Source: Acidobacteriaceae bacterium (GTDB lineage Bacteria; Acidobacteriota; Terriglobia; Terriglobales; Acidobacteriaceae). From it: DNA of 34,159 nucleotides. Location of the stretch: positions 1 to 34,159 of the forward strand of contig PMUM01000470.1 of NCBI GenBank assembly GCA_003166855.1, written 5' to 3'. Below, piece after piece: positions 24,727 through 32,591 of the stretch (its first letter is position 1; every line of letters starts with the position of its first letter). The notes under the pieces were generated by a model. The model was given only the letters and a program-made list of their open reading frames with translations. It did no database searches and was not told the DNA's origin. A program made the position numbers and the translations under genes.

Positions 24727-24859
24727 GAAGTGCGTCGTGGTTTGCGCCTGGGGATTCACCACCAAGATAACACCGAAGAGCAACGCCAGAGTTGAGGGAC
24801 ATCCCCAAAACAAAACATCGAGGAAGGCAGAGAGTGATTCCGAGTCGCGCCGTTGCCTG

Positions 24860-24887
24860 TTGACTTTCGGCGCTGTTCCTCTACAAT
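24860..24887 (+). promoter_or_regulatory. sigma70-type promoter of the beta-helix protein gene
   Basis: TTGACT at 24860-24865, a 16-bp spacer and TACAAT at 24882-24887, five of six consensus bases in each box. Transcription would start near 24894, leaving a leader of about 155 nt before the ATG at 25049. The divergent 322-bp gap 24727-25048 holds no other gene I can support; the leader has short repeats (TCCGGA twice) but no riboswitch I recognise. Confidence 0.6.
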
Positions 24888-25048
24888 TACCCGACCACGA
24901 AAGCGGTCCGGAATATGACTCCGGATCCTCGTGAGCTTCGGTACTCGCAATCTGGTTGTAAGCGTCGAGAAACCTGCTTCTCCCTCCCCTGTCAACTCTC
25001 GTGCGCCGGCCCGCGACAGCGCATGATCAAGCAACGTTTGGGGTCTTA

Positions 25049-28000
25049 ATGAAGATTCGATCGATTGCCGCTACGAAGCTCCTTGCCTGCCTTGCTGTAT
25101 TAGCCGCTGCACCTGCATTTGCCCAGGACGTCACCCTTTCCCCCAACAGCCTCAGCTTCGGAAATCAAGTACAAGGTACCTCCAGTGCGATTCAAAAGGT
25201 CACTCTGAAAAATGGCCAGAGTGGTGCCATCACGATCACGAATATCAGAACGAACCTGTCGGACTACAATCAGATCAATAATTGTCCCTCCAGCCCGTCA
25301 ACTCTTGCGGCGGGCGCGAGTTGCTCCATTTCGATCACGTTCACGCCGTCCGCAGTTGGATCTCGCACGGGAGCGCTCACGGTCACTGACACTGGGCTCA
25401 GCAGTCCGCAGATGGCCTTCCTGGGAGGAACTGGAATTGCCCCGGTCACCGCTTCGCCCACAAGTCTCTCGTTCGGGAACCAGGCAACGGGGTTGCGTAG
25501 CGCGCCTCTATTGGTGACGGTGACCAACAATCAGAGCAAGGCGCTCAGCATCTCGAAGATTTCCACGAACCTGGCCGATTACACGGATACATCCACTTGT
25601 CCCCTCAGCCCGAACACGCTCGCCGCTGGTGCGAGCTGCACCGTGTCCGTCTTCTTCACTCCTTCGGTCCTCGGCGCCAGAACCGGCACCCTTACCATTT
25701 CCGACAACGCCGGCGCGAACCCAACCGTCAGTCTCACCGGAACCGGAGTTCTCGCTGCGGTCGCCAGCCCTGCAACCCTGGCCTTTGGCACGCAGACGAT
25801 ACATACCTCGAGCCCGCCGCAAACGGTTACGTTCACGAACAACCAATCCACCGCCCTGACGATCTCTAACATCGCCAGCAGCCTCGCTGATTTTCCCGTA
25901 ACTTCAACTTGTCCCATCAGCCCGAGCACGTTGTCCGCTGGAGCCAGCTGCACGGCGTCGGTGACGTTCGAGCCCACGGTGACCGGCGCCCGCTCCGGCA
26001 CCTTGAGCTTCACCGACAGCGCAAACAATAGTCCGCAGAAAGTGTCTCTGAGCGGAAGCGGAACCAACGCCACTCTGGTTTCAATTGCCGTGACCCCGTC
26101 GCCTGCGTCAATCCCGCTGGGAACGACTTTGCAACTCACGGCCACCGGATCCTATTCCGATGGAACCAATCAGAATCTCACCAGTTCGGCCACCTGGAGT
26201 TCGTCAGGGTCAGGAACCGCCAGCGTGAACAATGCAGGACTGGCCGACGGAGTGAGCATTGGAACCGCAACGGTCACGGCCGCCCTGAATTCGATCTCCG
26301 GCTCGACTTCGATTTCGGTGACCCAGGACGCCGTCGCGTATTACGTGTCGCCCACGGGCAACGACTCCAACCCCGGCACGCTCGCCCTTCCACTGAAGAC
26401 CGTCCAAAAAGCCGAGTCCCTGGTGGTTGCCAATTACCTCGGCTCTCATTGCTCGTCGCAAACTGCGCCAATCATCGTTCAGTTTCGCGCGGGAAGGTGG
26501 GACAGTCTTGCCCTAACCATGACCGCATCGGATAGCGGTTGCAGCACCACCGTCCCGGTAGTCTTCGAAAATTATCCGGGAGAGACCCCCATCTTCTCCG
26601 GAGGCGTGCAGGTACTGAATTGGACCAACACGTCCGGGTCCACTTGGCAGACAACTCTGCCACCGAGCACCGTAAACTTTGAAGCCCTCTATTACAACGG
26701 AGCAAGGCGAGTGCGTCCGCGCCTCGGCTCGACAACATCGACAGGTCCGCTGGGATCCTATTACCGCGTGGCGAATAACGTTGCGGGATTCTACGATCGC
26801 TTTTATTACGACCCCAGCGATCCCATCTCCGACAGCTGGCAAAACTATGCTCCATCCAAGGGAAACCCTTGCGGCCAGCCTCCCGGCCCCGCCAACTTGC
26901 AGGGAGACATTCAAGTGGCCATCTTCGAGCAGTGGGATGCTTCCTGGGAACGGATCAGCTGCATCGATACCGTCAACCATCTCGTGTATCTCACGGGCTC
27001 TACCGCCAGCGGTGTTTCTCATGGGTACATTCCTACGCACCGCTACATTGTCGAGAACGTAAAAGATGCACTGACCCTTCCGGGACAATGGTTCCTCGAC
27101 CATTCCGTAACCGGCGCTTGGAAGCTCACTTATATCGCCAATCCGGGCGAAAACCCCAATACCGACACGGTCATGATTGCGCAGCAGCCTCACGTGCTGA
27201 GCGCGAGCGGATTGAAGTACCGGACTTTCGCTGGCCTCACATTTTCGTACGACGATTACGTCGTCGGGCCGACGGGATACGTTGGAGCCCAGGCAGAATA
27301 CACAGTCCCTGCCGCTGTCGCATGCTCCGATTGCAGCAATGTGACCTTCGACAGCGACAGTTTCACCAACATAGAAGGCTTCGCGCTCGGATTTCCGTCG
27401 GATAACAAAGGAACCGCCTCGGGCGACGTAGTTCAGAACAGCGCGTTTTGGGATGTGGGGGCTGGTGGCCTTTTGACTGGCCGCGTTCCGACCGGATCGG
27501 AAACCGACTCGAATGTCTTTCAGTTCGCTACGATTCAGAACAACTTGGTGCAAGGTTATGGCCGCAAATTCCCAGGCGCAGCCGGTATCGTGAACCTGCT
27601 GGGCCACGATGTCTCCACCACCCACAACGACGTAGCGGATGGATACAGTCAGGGCATCATGATCTGCTTCCCGAGTTTCTCCCTTAGTTGTGCGGGTCAG
27701 AGCAATTCCAGCGGAGGCTTTAACCAGACCGTAACCTTCAACCACATTTGGGATCTGGGTCAGGGGATTCTGAACGACTTCGGTGGCGTGTACTTCGCGA
27801 CGTACGGCGCCACGGGAGATGTGGCAAACAATAATAAGATTCACGACATCACCGACGCTTCGTCTCAAGATACAGACGGCTACGGCGGCAACGCCTTCTA
27901 CATCGACCGGGGCGGTCCCATCCAGCTCGAGAACAACCTGATATACCGTTCGGTCAACGCTTTCAACGTAACCATGGGCCCGCCCTCCACAGGGCAAGTC

Positions 28001-28546
28001 ATCGCCGCCAACAACAACATCTTCGCTTTTTCGCGCTTGAGAGTGATCAACGTGTTTAGTTGCGCGAAGGCGGGTTACTCGCAGTTCTCGCTCAGCAACA
28101 ACATCTTTCTTCAAGACAAAACTCCTTTGTCGGTCCCAACCTCGAACTTGCAAGCCGGCGCCAGCTATCTTGGCTCGCCCATCGGCTCGGCTCAGGCCTT
28201 CGCCAGCAACGACTACTGGAATACCACAGAAGTGTTTGCCACGGACCCTCTTGCGTTCAATTCGCAGCCGTCGACATGTCAGACGAGAGGCTACTTCACG
28301 CTGGCCGCCTGGAAGGCGCTGGGCGAGGATGCCGGGAGCCTGTCCGTGGATCCGGGCTTTGTCGCACCCACGTATCCGAGTGACGACTACAATTTCACGG
28401 CCGGTCCCCCGAACATCGGCTTCATTCCGTTCAACACGACCGGAACGTGCTCAACCTGCCCGGGACGCACTGCTCCGCTGATTGTTCCCGGGCCGGTACC
28501 GGCGGGGTTTCCCACGGTGCCGTTTAACCCGGCAACCGACTATTAA
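25049..28546 (+). CDS. secreted multidomain protein: three choice-of-anchor-D repeats, Big_2-like domain, right-handed beta-helix
   Basis: A 1165-residue exported protein. The start at 25049 gives a clear signal peptide (MKIRSIAATKLLACLAVLAA with a likely cut after AFA-Q near residue 25). Residues 27-341 are three consecutive Ig-like choice-of-anchor-D units of exactly 105 residues each, each with a Cys pair spaced 14 apart that probably forms a disulfide. Residues 342-428 resemble a bacterial Ig-like Big_2 domain (LVSIAVTPSPASIPLGTTLQL). From 431 (YYVSPTGNDSNPGT, a typical opening) the rest is a predicted right-handed parallel beta-helix as in polysaccharide lyases and adhesins. No sortase, PEP-CTERM or membrane anchor is visible. 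It may bind or cleave polysaccharide outside the cell; specific function unknown. It is transcribed alone, ending in a strong terminator. Confidence 0.88.
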   Translation: MKIRSIAATKLLACLAVLAAAPAFAQDVTLSPNSLSFGNQVQGTSSAIQKVTLKNGQSGAITITNIRTNLSDYNQINNCPSSPSTLAAGASCSISITFTPSAVGSRTGALTVTDTGLSSPQMAFLGGTGIAPVTASPTSLSFGNQATGLRSAPLLVTVTNNQSKALSISKISTNLADYTDTSTCPLSPNTLAAGASCTVSVFFTPSVLGARTGTLTISDNAGANPTVSLTGTGVLAAVASPATLAFGTQTIHTSSPPQTVTFTNNQSTALTISNIASSLADFPVTSTCPISPSTLSAGASCTASVTFEPTVTGARSGTLSFTDSANNSPQKVSLSGSGTNATLVSIAVTPSPASIPLGTTLQLTATGSYSDGTNQNLTSSATWSSSGSGTASVNNAGLADGVSIGTATVTAALNSISGSTSISVTQDAVAYYVSPTGNDSNPGTLALPLKTVQKAESLVVANYLGSHCSSQTAPIIVQFRAGRWDSLALTMTASDSGCSTTVPVVFENYPGETPIFSGGVQVLNWTNTSGSTWQTTLPPSTVNFEALYYNGARRVRPRLGSTTSTGPLGSYYRVANNVAGFYDRFYYDPSDPISDSWQNYAPSKGNPCGQPPGPANLQGDIQVAIFEQWDASWERISCIDTVNHLVYLTGSTASGVSHGYIPTHRYIVENVKDALTLPGQWFLDHSVTGAWKLTYIANPGENPNTDTVMIAQQPHVLSASGLKYRTFAGLTFSYDDYVVGPTGYVGAQAEYTVPAAVACSDCSNVTFDSDSFTNIEGFALGFPSDNKGTASGDVVQNSAFWDVGAGGLLTGRVPTGSETDSNVFQFATIQNNLVQGYGRKFPGAAGIVNLLGHDVSTTHNDVADGYSQGIMICFPSFSLSCAGQSNSSGGFNQTVTFNHIWDLGQGILNDFGGVYFATYGATGDVANNNKIHDITDASSQDTDGYGGNAFYIDRGGPIQLENNLIYRSVNAFNVTMGPPSTGQVIAANNNIFAFSRLRVINVFSCAKAGYSQFSLSNNIFLQDKTPLSVPTSNLQAGASYLGSPIGSAQAFASNDYWNTTEVFATDPLAFNSQPSTCQTRGYFTLAAWKALGEDAGSLSVDPGFVAPTYPSDDYNFTAGPPNIGFIPFNTTGTCSTCPGRTAPLIVPGPVPAGFPTVPFNPATDY
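25127..26071 (+). repeat. three tandem 315-bp coding repeats
   Basis: Units at 25127-25441, 25442-25756 and 25757-26071 each encode 105 residues of the choice-of-anchor-D fold without any insertion or deletion. Shared landmarks per unit: SFGNQ or AFGTQ, TNL-DY or SSLADF, CP-SP-TL-AGASC, FTPS or FEPT, and a Gly-rich end. Protein similarity is clear while the DNA has diverged, so these are old duplications. Confidence 0.85.
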
Positions 28547-28682
28547 GGACCACCAGCCTGCTCCGGGAGTGCAGGCCCGTGTCTGTTGATCACTTCCGTA
28601 ATAGCCCATCGGAGCCATTCCGCCGCCGCTCCTCACGCGTTAGGCTGTTTGTGAGCAGACTTCGGGGGAGGGCTGTTCGACG

Positions 28683-28721
28683 AACGTCCCATGACTCTAT
28701 GAGTCTGGGACGTTTTGTTTT
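28683..28721 (+). terminator. strong intrinsic terminator after the beta-helix gene
   Basis: AACGTCCCA (28683-28691) pairs with TGGGACGTT (28706-28714). An inner stem GACTC-TAT-GAGTC (28693-28705) stacks on it with one bulged T. The run TTGTTTT follows on the plus strand. It lies 137 nt after the stop of the beta-helix gene. The minus-strand side lacks a T run, so it acts on plus-strand transcription only. Confidence 0.9.
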
Positions 28722-28799
28722 GGGCGTCACTTGGGTCTGAGCTGGAGCGGCGGAGCGCAATTCCTCGCGAAACATGCGGTCTGGGCTGCCGAAGGAATT

Positions 28800-28876
28800 T
28801 GGTGGCGGCGGTAGGACTCGAACCTACGACCTACGGATTATGAGACCGTCGCTCTAACCACCTGAGCTACACCGCC
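28800..28876 (-). tRNA. tRNA-Met (anticodon CAT)
   Basis: A complete cloverleaf on the minus strand. Acceptor arms GGCGGTG/CGCCGCC pair with one G-U. D arm GCTC/GAGC, anticodon loop CTCATAA with CAT, T arm GTAGG-TTCGAGT-CCTAC, and an encoded CCA end (28800-28802). The anticodon stem ACGGT/TCCGT has a U-U mismatch next to the loop. The body resembles elongator tRNA-Met; an Ile2 tRNA (lysidine-modified CAT) cannot be fully excluded. A good promoter lies at 28977-29005. Confidence 0.95.
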
Positions 28877-28976
28877 ACGTGCCTGCAAATCGGGAAGGAT
28901 GCGCGAAAGGAACCTTGCCGCCGGTACGGCCCCGGCACCCGCAGTAGGGAAGCAACGAACCTGCGTCCGAACCTTC

Positions 28977-29005
28977 ATTCTAAAAGCGCCTGCGAAATAG
29001 GTCAA
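28977..29005 (-). promoter_or_regulatory. sigma70-type promoter of the tRNA-Met gene
   Basis: On the minus strand TTGACC (GGTCAA at 29000-29005), a 17-bp spacer and TAGAAT (ATTCTA at 28977-28982); both boxes match 5 of 6 consensus bases. The start near 28970 leaves about 94 nt of precursor before the tRNA 5' end, to be removed by RNase P. Confidence 0.7.
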
Positions 29006-29026
29006 ACACTGTGCCGGTGTGGGGAG

Positions 29027-29077
29027 AGCCGCCTTCGGCTGTCCGTCGAGCGAAGCTCGACAGGTTTGGCGCCAAAC
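29027..29077. repeat. hairpin cluster upstream of kdsB
   Basis: Three adjacent palindromes: AGCCG-CCTT-CGGCT (29027-29040), GTCGAGC-GAA-GCTCGAC (29045-29061) and the perfect 14-bp palindrome GTTTGGCGCCAAAC (29064-29077). The first two resemble the GAA-loop elements elsewhere in the window. The last is loop-free and could be a protein-binding site. They lie between the tRNA promoter and kdsB. Confidence 0.7.
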
Positions 29078-29132
29078 TGAGACACTACTCTGCGCCATGA
29101 TCGGCGTCCGTAACTCACGTGCTTAACTCACG

Positions 29133-29867
29133 ATGATCGGAAAGTCCATGAAAGCGATCGCCGTCATCCCTGCCCGTTTGGCTTCCACCCGCCTTCCCCG
29201 CAAGATGCTGCGTGAGATTGCGGGCACGCCGCTGGTCGGCGTGGTGTACGAAGCTGTGCGGTCTTCGCCTCTGCTCGCGGAAGTAATCATCGCCACCGAC
29301 TCCGAAGAGATCATGCAGGTCTGCCGCGAACACGGCTGGAAAGCGCTGATGACTTCTCCGGCCCACCGCAGTGGCACCGAGCGAGTGCACGAAGTTTCCG
29401 GTCGCGAGGCTGCTGACGTCTACATCAACGTCCAGGGCGACGAACCTCTGGTACGCCCGCAGCAAATCGAGTCCCTGCTGCACGTCATGGAAGACCCTGC
29501 AGTTCCTGTAGGGACTTTGATGACTCCCGCCGCCGAGGTCGACATCCCGAACCCGAACGCTGTGAAGGTCGTGACCGATCTCAGCGGACGTGCGTTGTAC
29601 TTCTCCCGCGCCGCAATACCCTTCGATCGCGACGGCACCCGGCCTCGCTACTTCAAGCACTTGGGACTCTACGCCTATCGCAAACCCGCGCTGGATCGGT
29701 TTGTAACGCTCCCGGAGTCCACGCTTGAGAAGAGTGAACGACTAGAGCAACTGCGCTTCCTCGAAAATGGAGTCTCAATCTATGTCGGGGAGACTCCGCA
29801 CGACAGCGTAGGCGTCGATACAGAAGAAGACTTGCAGCGCGTGATCGAGATTCTGCGAAAACGCTGA
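29133..29867 (+). CDS. kdsB: 3-deoxy-manno-octulosonate cytidylyltransferase (CMP-Kdo synthetase)
   Basis: KdsB activates Kdo with CTP for lipopolysaccharide inner-core synthesis, so the host makes LPS. The 244-residue protein shows the family opening MKAIAVIPARLASTRLPRKML, then IIATDSEEI, HRSGTERVHEV, NVQGDEPLV and FKHLGLYAYRK, with ETPHDSVGVDTEEDLQRV near the end. Length is normal (about 250). Two starts are possible: ATG at 29133 (no ribosome binding site) or ATG at 29148 (GGAAAG just upstream), which matches the usual N-terminus better; I list the longer one. It converges with the M48 protease gene, stops 5 nt apart. Confidence 0.95.
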   Translation: MIGKSMKAIAVIPARLASTRLPRKMLREIAGTPLVGVVYEAVRSSPLLAEVIIATDSEEIMQVCREHGWKALMTSPAHRSGTERVHEVSGREAADVYINVQGDEPLVRPQQIESLLHVMEDPAVPVGTLMTPAAEVDIPNPNAVKVVTDLSGRALYFSRAAIPFDRDGTRPRYFKHLGLYAYRKPALDRFVTLPESTLEKSERLEQLRFLENGVSIYVGETPHDSVGVDTEEDLQRVIEILRKR

Positions 29868-29872
29868 TGCTT

Positions 29873-31024
29873 TCAAACCTGCGGATTGATTTCCTGCTTC
29901 CGACCCCATTCCTTGGCGGCAGCCAGCCGCCTCGAAATCGCCGGATGCGAATGGAAAAACCATTCCACCCACTTCGAGGGCGTTCGCTCCGCAAGGTTCT
30001 GCTCCGCCAGTTTGTTCATCGAGGAGATGAAAGGCTCAACGCTGGCGATGGACTCGAAGGCATACCGGTCGGCCTGCCGCTCGTTGAAGCGTGAGTACGC
30101 GTTGAGCGCTGGCATGAGCACAAACGATAGAACGACGGAAACCAGCGCCAACAACGGCAGATTCGCGAAGTCTGACAGTTCTTCGAACAGGTGCTGGTCG
30201 ACTGCGTAGTGCAGGGTCCAGTTCGCCGCCCAGAAACCGAACAGCGTGATCCCTGCCTGCACGAAAATGCTCTTCAAAATGTGGCGATGCACATGGTGCC
30301 CGAGTTCGTGCGCTAACACCGCTTCAATTTCTTCCGGCGAGTAGTTGTCGAGCAGGGTGTCGGCCAGAATAATGCGTCGCGTCGCGCCCAGTCCGGTGAG
30401 TGCCGCATTCGCCTTCTTGCTTTTCTCCGACAGCTTCCAGCGATATATGCCGCGCACCCGAGTCCCGGCGCGCTCGCTCAGCACGACCAATCGCCGCCGC
30501 AGATCTTCGTCATCGAGCGGCTCGAACTTATAGAAGATGGGGAAGAGCACGACCGGCGCAAGTTGGGCCAGAATGATGAACAGGCCCATGAACAGAGCCC
30601 AGGCCAGCATCCACCAATGCTGCGGCCATTGCCGCAGGGTGAAGTACAGCACTTCGACCACCACGGCTCCCAGCACCAAACCGACCAGAAAGCCCTTCAC
30701 CTCATCCCAGACCCACGACCGAAATCTCTGCGTTGAAAGCTTGAATCGACGCTCAAGCGAGAACCCGTAATAGTCGAGCCCAATGCCCAACACCTTGCTG
30801 ATGACCAGCAACAACACCAGATACATGAAAAGCGATAGGGAATAATTCTGAAAGCCCAGGCGGTACGCCAAGTCCCTCAGCCAATTGGTCCACCCTGTGA
30901 CCAGCAAAGTAATCAGGAACGCGAGGCCCACAAGGAAATCGATAACGCCCAGCCACCGCCGGATGCTGTTGTAGCGGTGCGCCTCAGGCGAATCGGCCTG
31001 CACCGGATTGAGTTCGTCTGCCAT
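29873..31024 (-). CDS. M48 family membrane zinc protease, Ste24/CAAX protease 1-like
   Basis: A 383-residue integral membrane metalloprotease. The zinc motif HELGH is at 239-243, and the third ligand is probably Glu315 in FNERQADRYAFE. Hydrophobic segments lie at about 25-45, 65-82, 112-130, 138-163, 252-270 and 288-305. The N-terminal half with YYGFSLERRFKLSTQ and the loop KSKKANAALTGLGATRRIILADTLL match the Ste24-type M48A group rather than HtpX, which is shorter. Bacterial members have no known prenylated substrate; a role in membrane-protein quality control is likely but inferred. It starts 51 nt after the phosphomannomutase gene on the same strand, so it may be the last gene of the mannose operon. 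Confidence 0.9.
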   Translation of the reverse strand: MADELNPVQADSPEAHRYNSIRRWLGVIDFLVGLAFLITLLVTGWTNWLRDLAYRLGFQNYSLSLFMYLVLLLVISKVLGIGLDYYGFSLERRFKLSTQRFRSWVWDEVKGFLVGLVLGAVVVEVLYFTLRQWPQHWWMLAWALFMGLFIILAQLAPVVLFPIFYKFEPLDDEDLRRRLVVLSERAGTRVRGIYRWKLSEKSKKANAALTGLGATRRIILADTLLDNYSPEEIEAVLAHELGHHVHRHILKSIFVQAGITLFGFWAANWTLHYAVDQHLFEELSDFANLPLLALVSVVLSFVLMPALNAYSRFNERQADRYAFESIASVEPFISSMNKLAEQNLAERTPSKWVEWFFHSHPAISRRLAAAKEWGRKQEINPQV

Positions 31025-31075
31025 GGTCTGTACTATCGTCGCTCTGTAGTGATCGACGTTTCTGAACGCGAAGCG

Positions 31076-32494
31076 CTAGCCGTTTCTGACAAAGCCCTCG
31101 CCGGTTGTCAGCAGTTCGCGGACCAACTCTGGCGAGGAAGCTTCCGTGTAAAGCCGCAACAGCGGCTCCGTTCCCGACGCACGGAATAAGACCCACGCTT
31201 CTGCTCCATTTCCGTTAGTCGGTGCGTCGAAGAAAAACTTTATCCCGTCGAGGTTCTCTTTCTTAAGCACATGGTAGCGGCCCAGAGTCTGCGTGCCATC
31301 AGCGCGGGCACGTTGTATGGCATTCTGCTTCATGTCTTCCGGAATGTGCAGATCGCGCCGCCCGTAATAATGCGGACCAAACTCCCGCTGCAAGTCCGCC
31401 ACCAACTGCCCCAGCGGCTTGCCTTCCTCCGCCATCACGTTGGCCAGCAGCAGGCTGTTCAGCACACCGTCGCGCTCGGGAAGAAAACGCGAATACCCGA
31501 TGCCGCCCGATTCTTCTCCCCCGATCAGGATCTCACCTTCCATCATCAGATCGGCAATGTATTTGAACCCGATGGAAGTCTCGTGCAGCTTGCGCCCATA
31601 CTTTGCCGCGATGCGGTCCAGCATGCGCGTCGTATTGAACGCGCGCACCACATCCCCGGGCCACTTCTTGCGCTCCAGCAGCCAGCGCAGCAGCACGCAG
31701 AAGATTTTGTGCGAGTCGACGAAGCTGCCGTCTTCGGCAACCGCCCCGATCCGGTCTGCATCCCCGTCGGTAGCCAGCCCGGCGTCACATTTTTCACGGA
31801 CCACCGTTTCCTGCAGCATTGCCGTATGCGGTTCAATCGGTTCGGGATTGATTCCGGGAAACAGTGGATTCAACTCCTGACGAATCGCCACGTACTGCAC
31901 CCCGCGCTCGGCAAATATTCCAGTCAGAACGCCGCGCCCCGAGCCATACATGGCATCCACCGCAAACTTGAACTTCGTTTTCGCGATCAGGTCCATGTCG
32001 GCAAAGCCGCAAACCGCGGCAACGTAGGCCTTCTTCAGATCGACTTCCTCGACTGCCGCCTTGGTGCCCTTGGGCATCGTGCCGGCGGCGAGTTCCTCTT
32101 CAATCTTCTTCATGATGGCCGGCGTAGCCGAGCCACCGAAATTGCCTTTGAACTTCACCCCGTTCCAGTTCCACGGATTGTGGCTCGAGGTGACCATCAC
32201 TCCACCCGCCGCGCCTTGATGCTTCACCGCATAGGAAACCGCGGGTGTGGGCGTGTAATCGTTGGCCAGTTTCACGGGAATCCCTGCAGCCGCAATTACT
32301 TCAGCCACAACCTGCGCCGCCCGCGACGAAGCAAAGCGTGCGTCATATCCTACGATGACCCCGCGCTGTGCGTCTTCGTATTTCAATACGTAGGAAGCAA
32401 TCGCGCCCGCCACCCGGCGCACGTTGTCGAAGGTAAAGTCGTCGGCGATGATGCCGCGCCAGCCGTCGGTTCCGAACTTGATCTCTTGCGCCAT
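31076..32494 (-). CDS. phosphomannomutase/phosphoglucomutase family protein
   Basis: An alpha-D-phosphohexomutase of 472 residues with all four active-site loops: catalytic Ser104 in TSSHNP (102-107), metal loop DGDADR (243-248), sugar-binding GEESGG (326-331) and phosphate-binding RASGTEP (438-444). The opening FGTDGWRG is typical. It converts hexose-6-phosphate and hexose-1-phosphate. Following manA and manC, it most likely supplies mannose-1-phosphate for GDP-mannose (ManB role), but the family also includes phosphoglucomutase and GlmM, which cannot be separated by eye. Start ATG 32492-32494; no clear ribosome binding site, and a large inverted repeat (32503-32587) lies immediately upstream. 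Confidence 0.9.
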   Translation of the reverse strand: MAQEIKFGTDGWRGIIADDFTFDNVRRVAGAIASYVLKYEDAQRGVIVGYDARFASSRAAQVVAEVIAAAGIPVKLANDYTPTPAVSYAVKHQGAAGGVMVTSSHNPWNWNGVKFKGNFGGSATPAIMKKIEEELAAGTMPKGTKAAVEEVDLKKAYVAAVCGFADMDLIAKTKFKFAVDAMYGSGRGVLTGIFAERGVQYVAIRQELNPLFPGINPEPIEPHTAMLQETVVREKCDAGLATDGDADRIGAVAEDGSFVDSHKIFCVLLRWLLERKKWPGDVVRAFNTTRMLDRIAAKYGRKLHETSIGFKYIADLMMEGEILIGGEESGGIGYSRFLPERDGVLNSLLLANVMAEEGKPLGQLVADLQREFGPHYYGRRDLHIPEDMKQNAIQRARADGTQTLGRYHVLKKENLDGIKFFFDAPTNGNGAEAWVLFRASGTEPLLRLYTEASSPELVRELLTTGEGFVRNG

Positions 32495-32502
32495 GGTTAT
32501 TC

Positions 32503-32587
32503 AGTGGTCAGTGATGAGTGGCCAGTGGCTAGCAAGGCATGCCCGTGACCGATCATGCTAGCCACTAACCACTAATCACTAGTCACT
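32503..32587. repeat. inverted repeat made of degenerate 7-nt units
   Basis: Left arm 32503-32534 and right arm 32556-32587 are 32 nt each and match at 26 of 32 positions, with a 21-nt loop. Read in the left-arm sense, each arm is four tandem AGTGNNN units followed by AGCA; the right-arm complement has AGTGACT, AGTGATT, AGTGGTT, AGTGGCT. It fills the 97-nt gap between manC and the mutase gene inside the operon. There is no T run. The design matches the element at 2133-2210, with a different unit sequence. Confidence 0.88.
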
Positions 32588-32591
32588 TTTC

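Noticed and set aside
24727-24813. An N-terminal extension of the kinase-RapZ protein resembling a signal peptide (TTG start at 24813)
   Set aside because: A nucleotide-using recycling kinase should be cytosolic, the start is TTG without a ribosome binding site, and the hydrophobic stretch is probably a chance translation.
24888-25048. A c-di-GMP riboswitch in the beta-helix gene leader
   Set aside because: The leader lacks the conserved GEMM core sequences; only short repeats and weak stems are present.
25127-26071. A CRISPR-like or phase-variable repeat array
   Set aside because: The 315-bp units are diverged protein-coding repeats in frame, without spacers or short slippage tracts.
26513-28153. 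A 546-codon open frame on the minus strand opposite the beta-helix gene
   Set aside because: It is antisense to a clearly conserved exported protein and its translation shows no recognisable domain; it arises from GC-biased codon positions.
31271-32548. A 425-codon plus-strand frame opposite the phosphohexomutase gene
   Set aside because: The mutase on the other strand has all four active-site loops; the opposite frame is His/Arg-rich without motifs.
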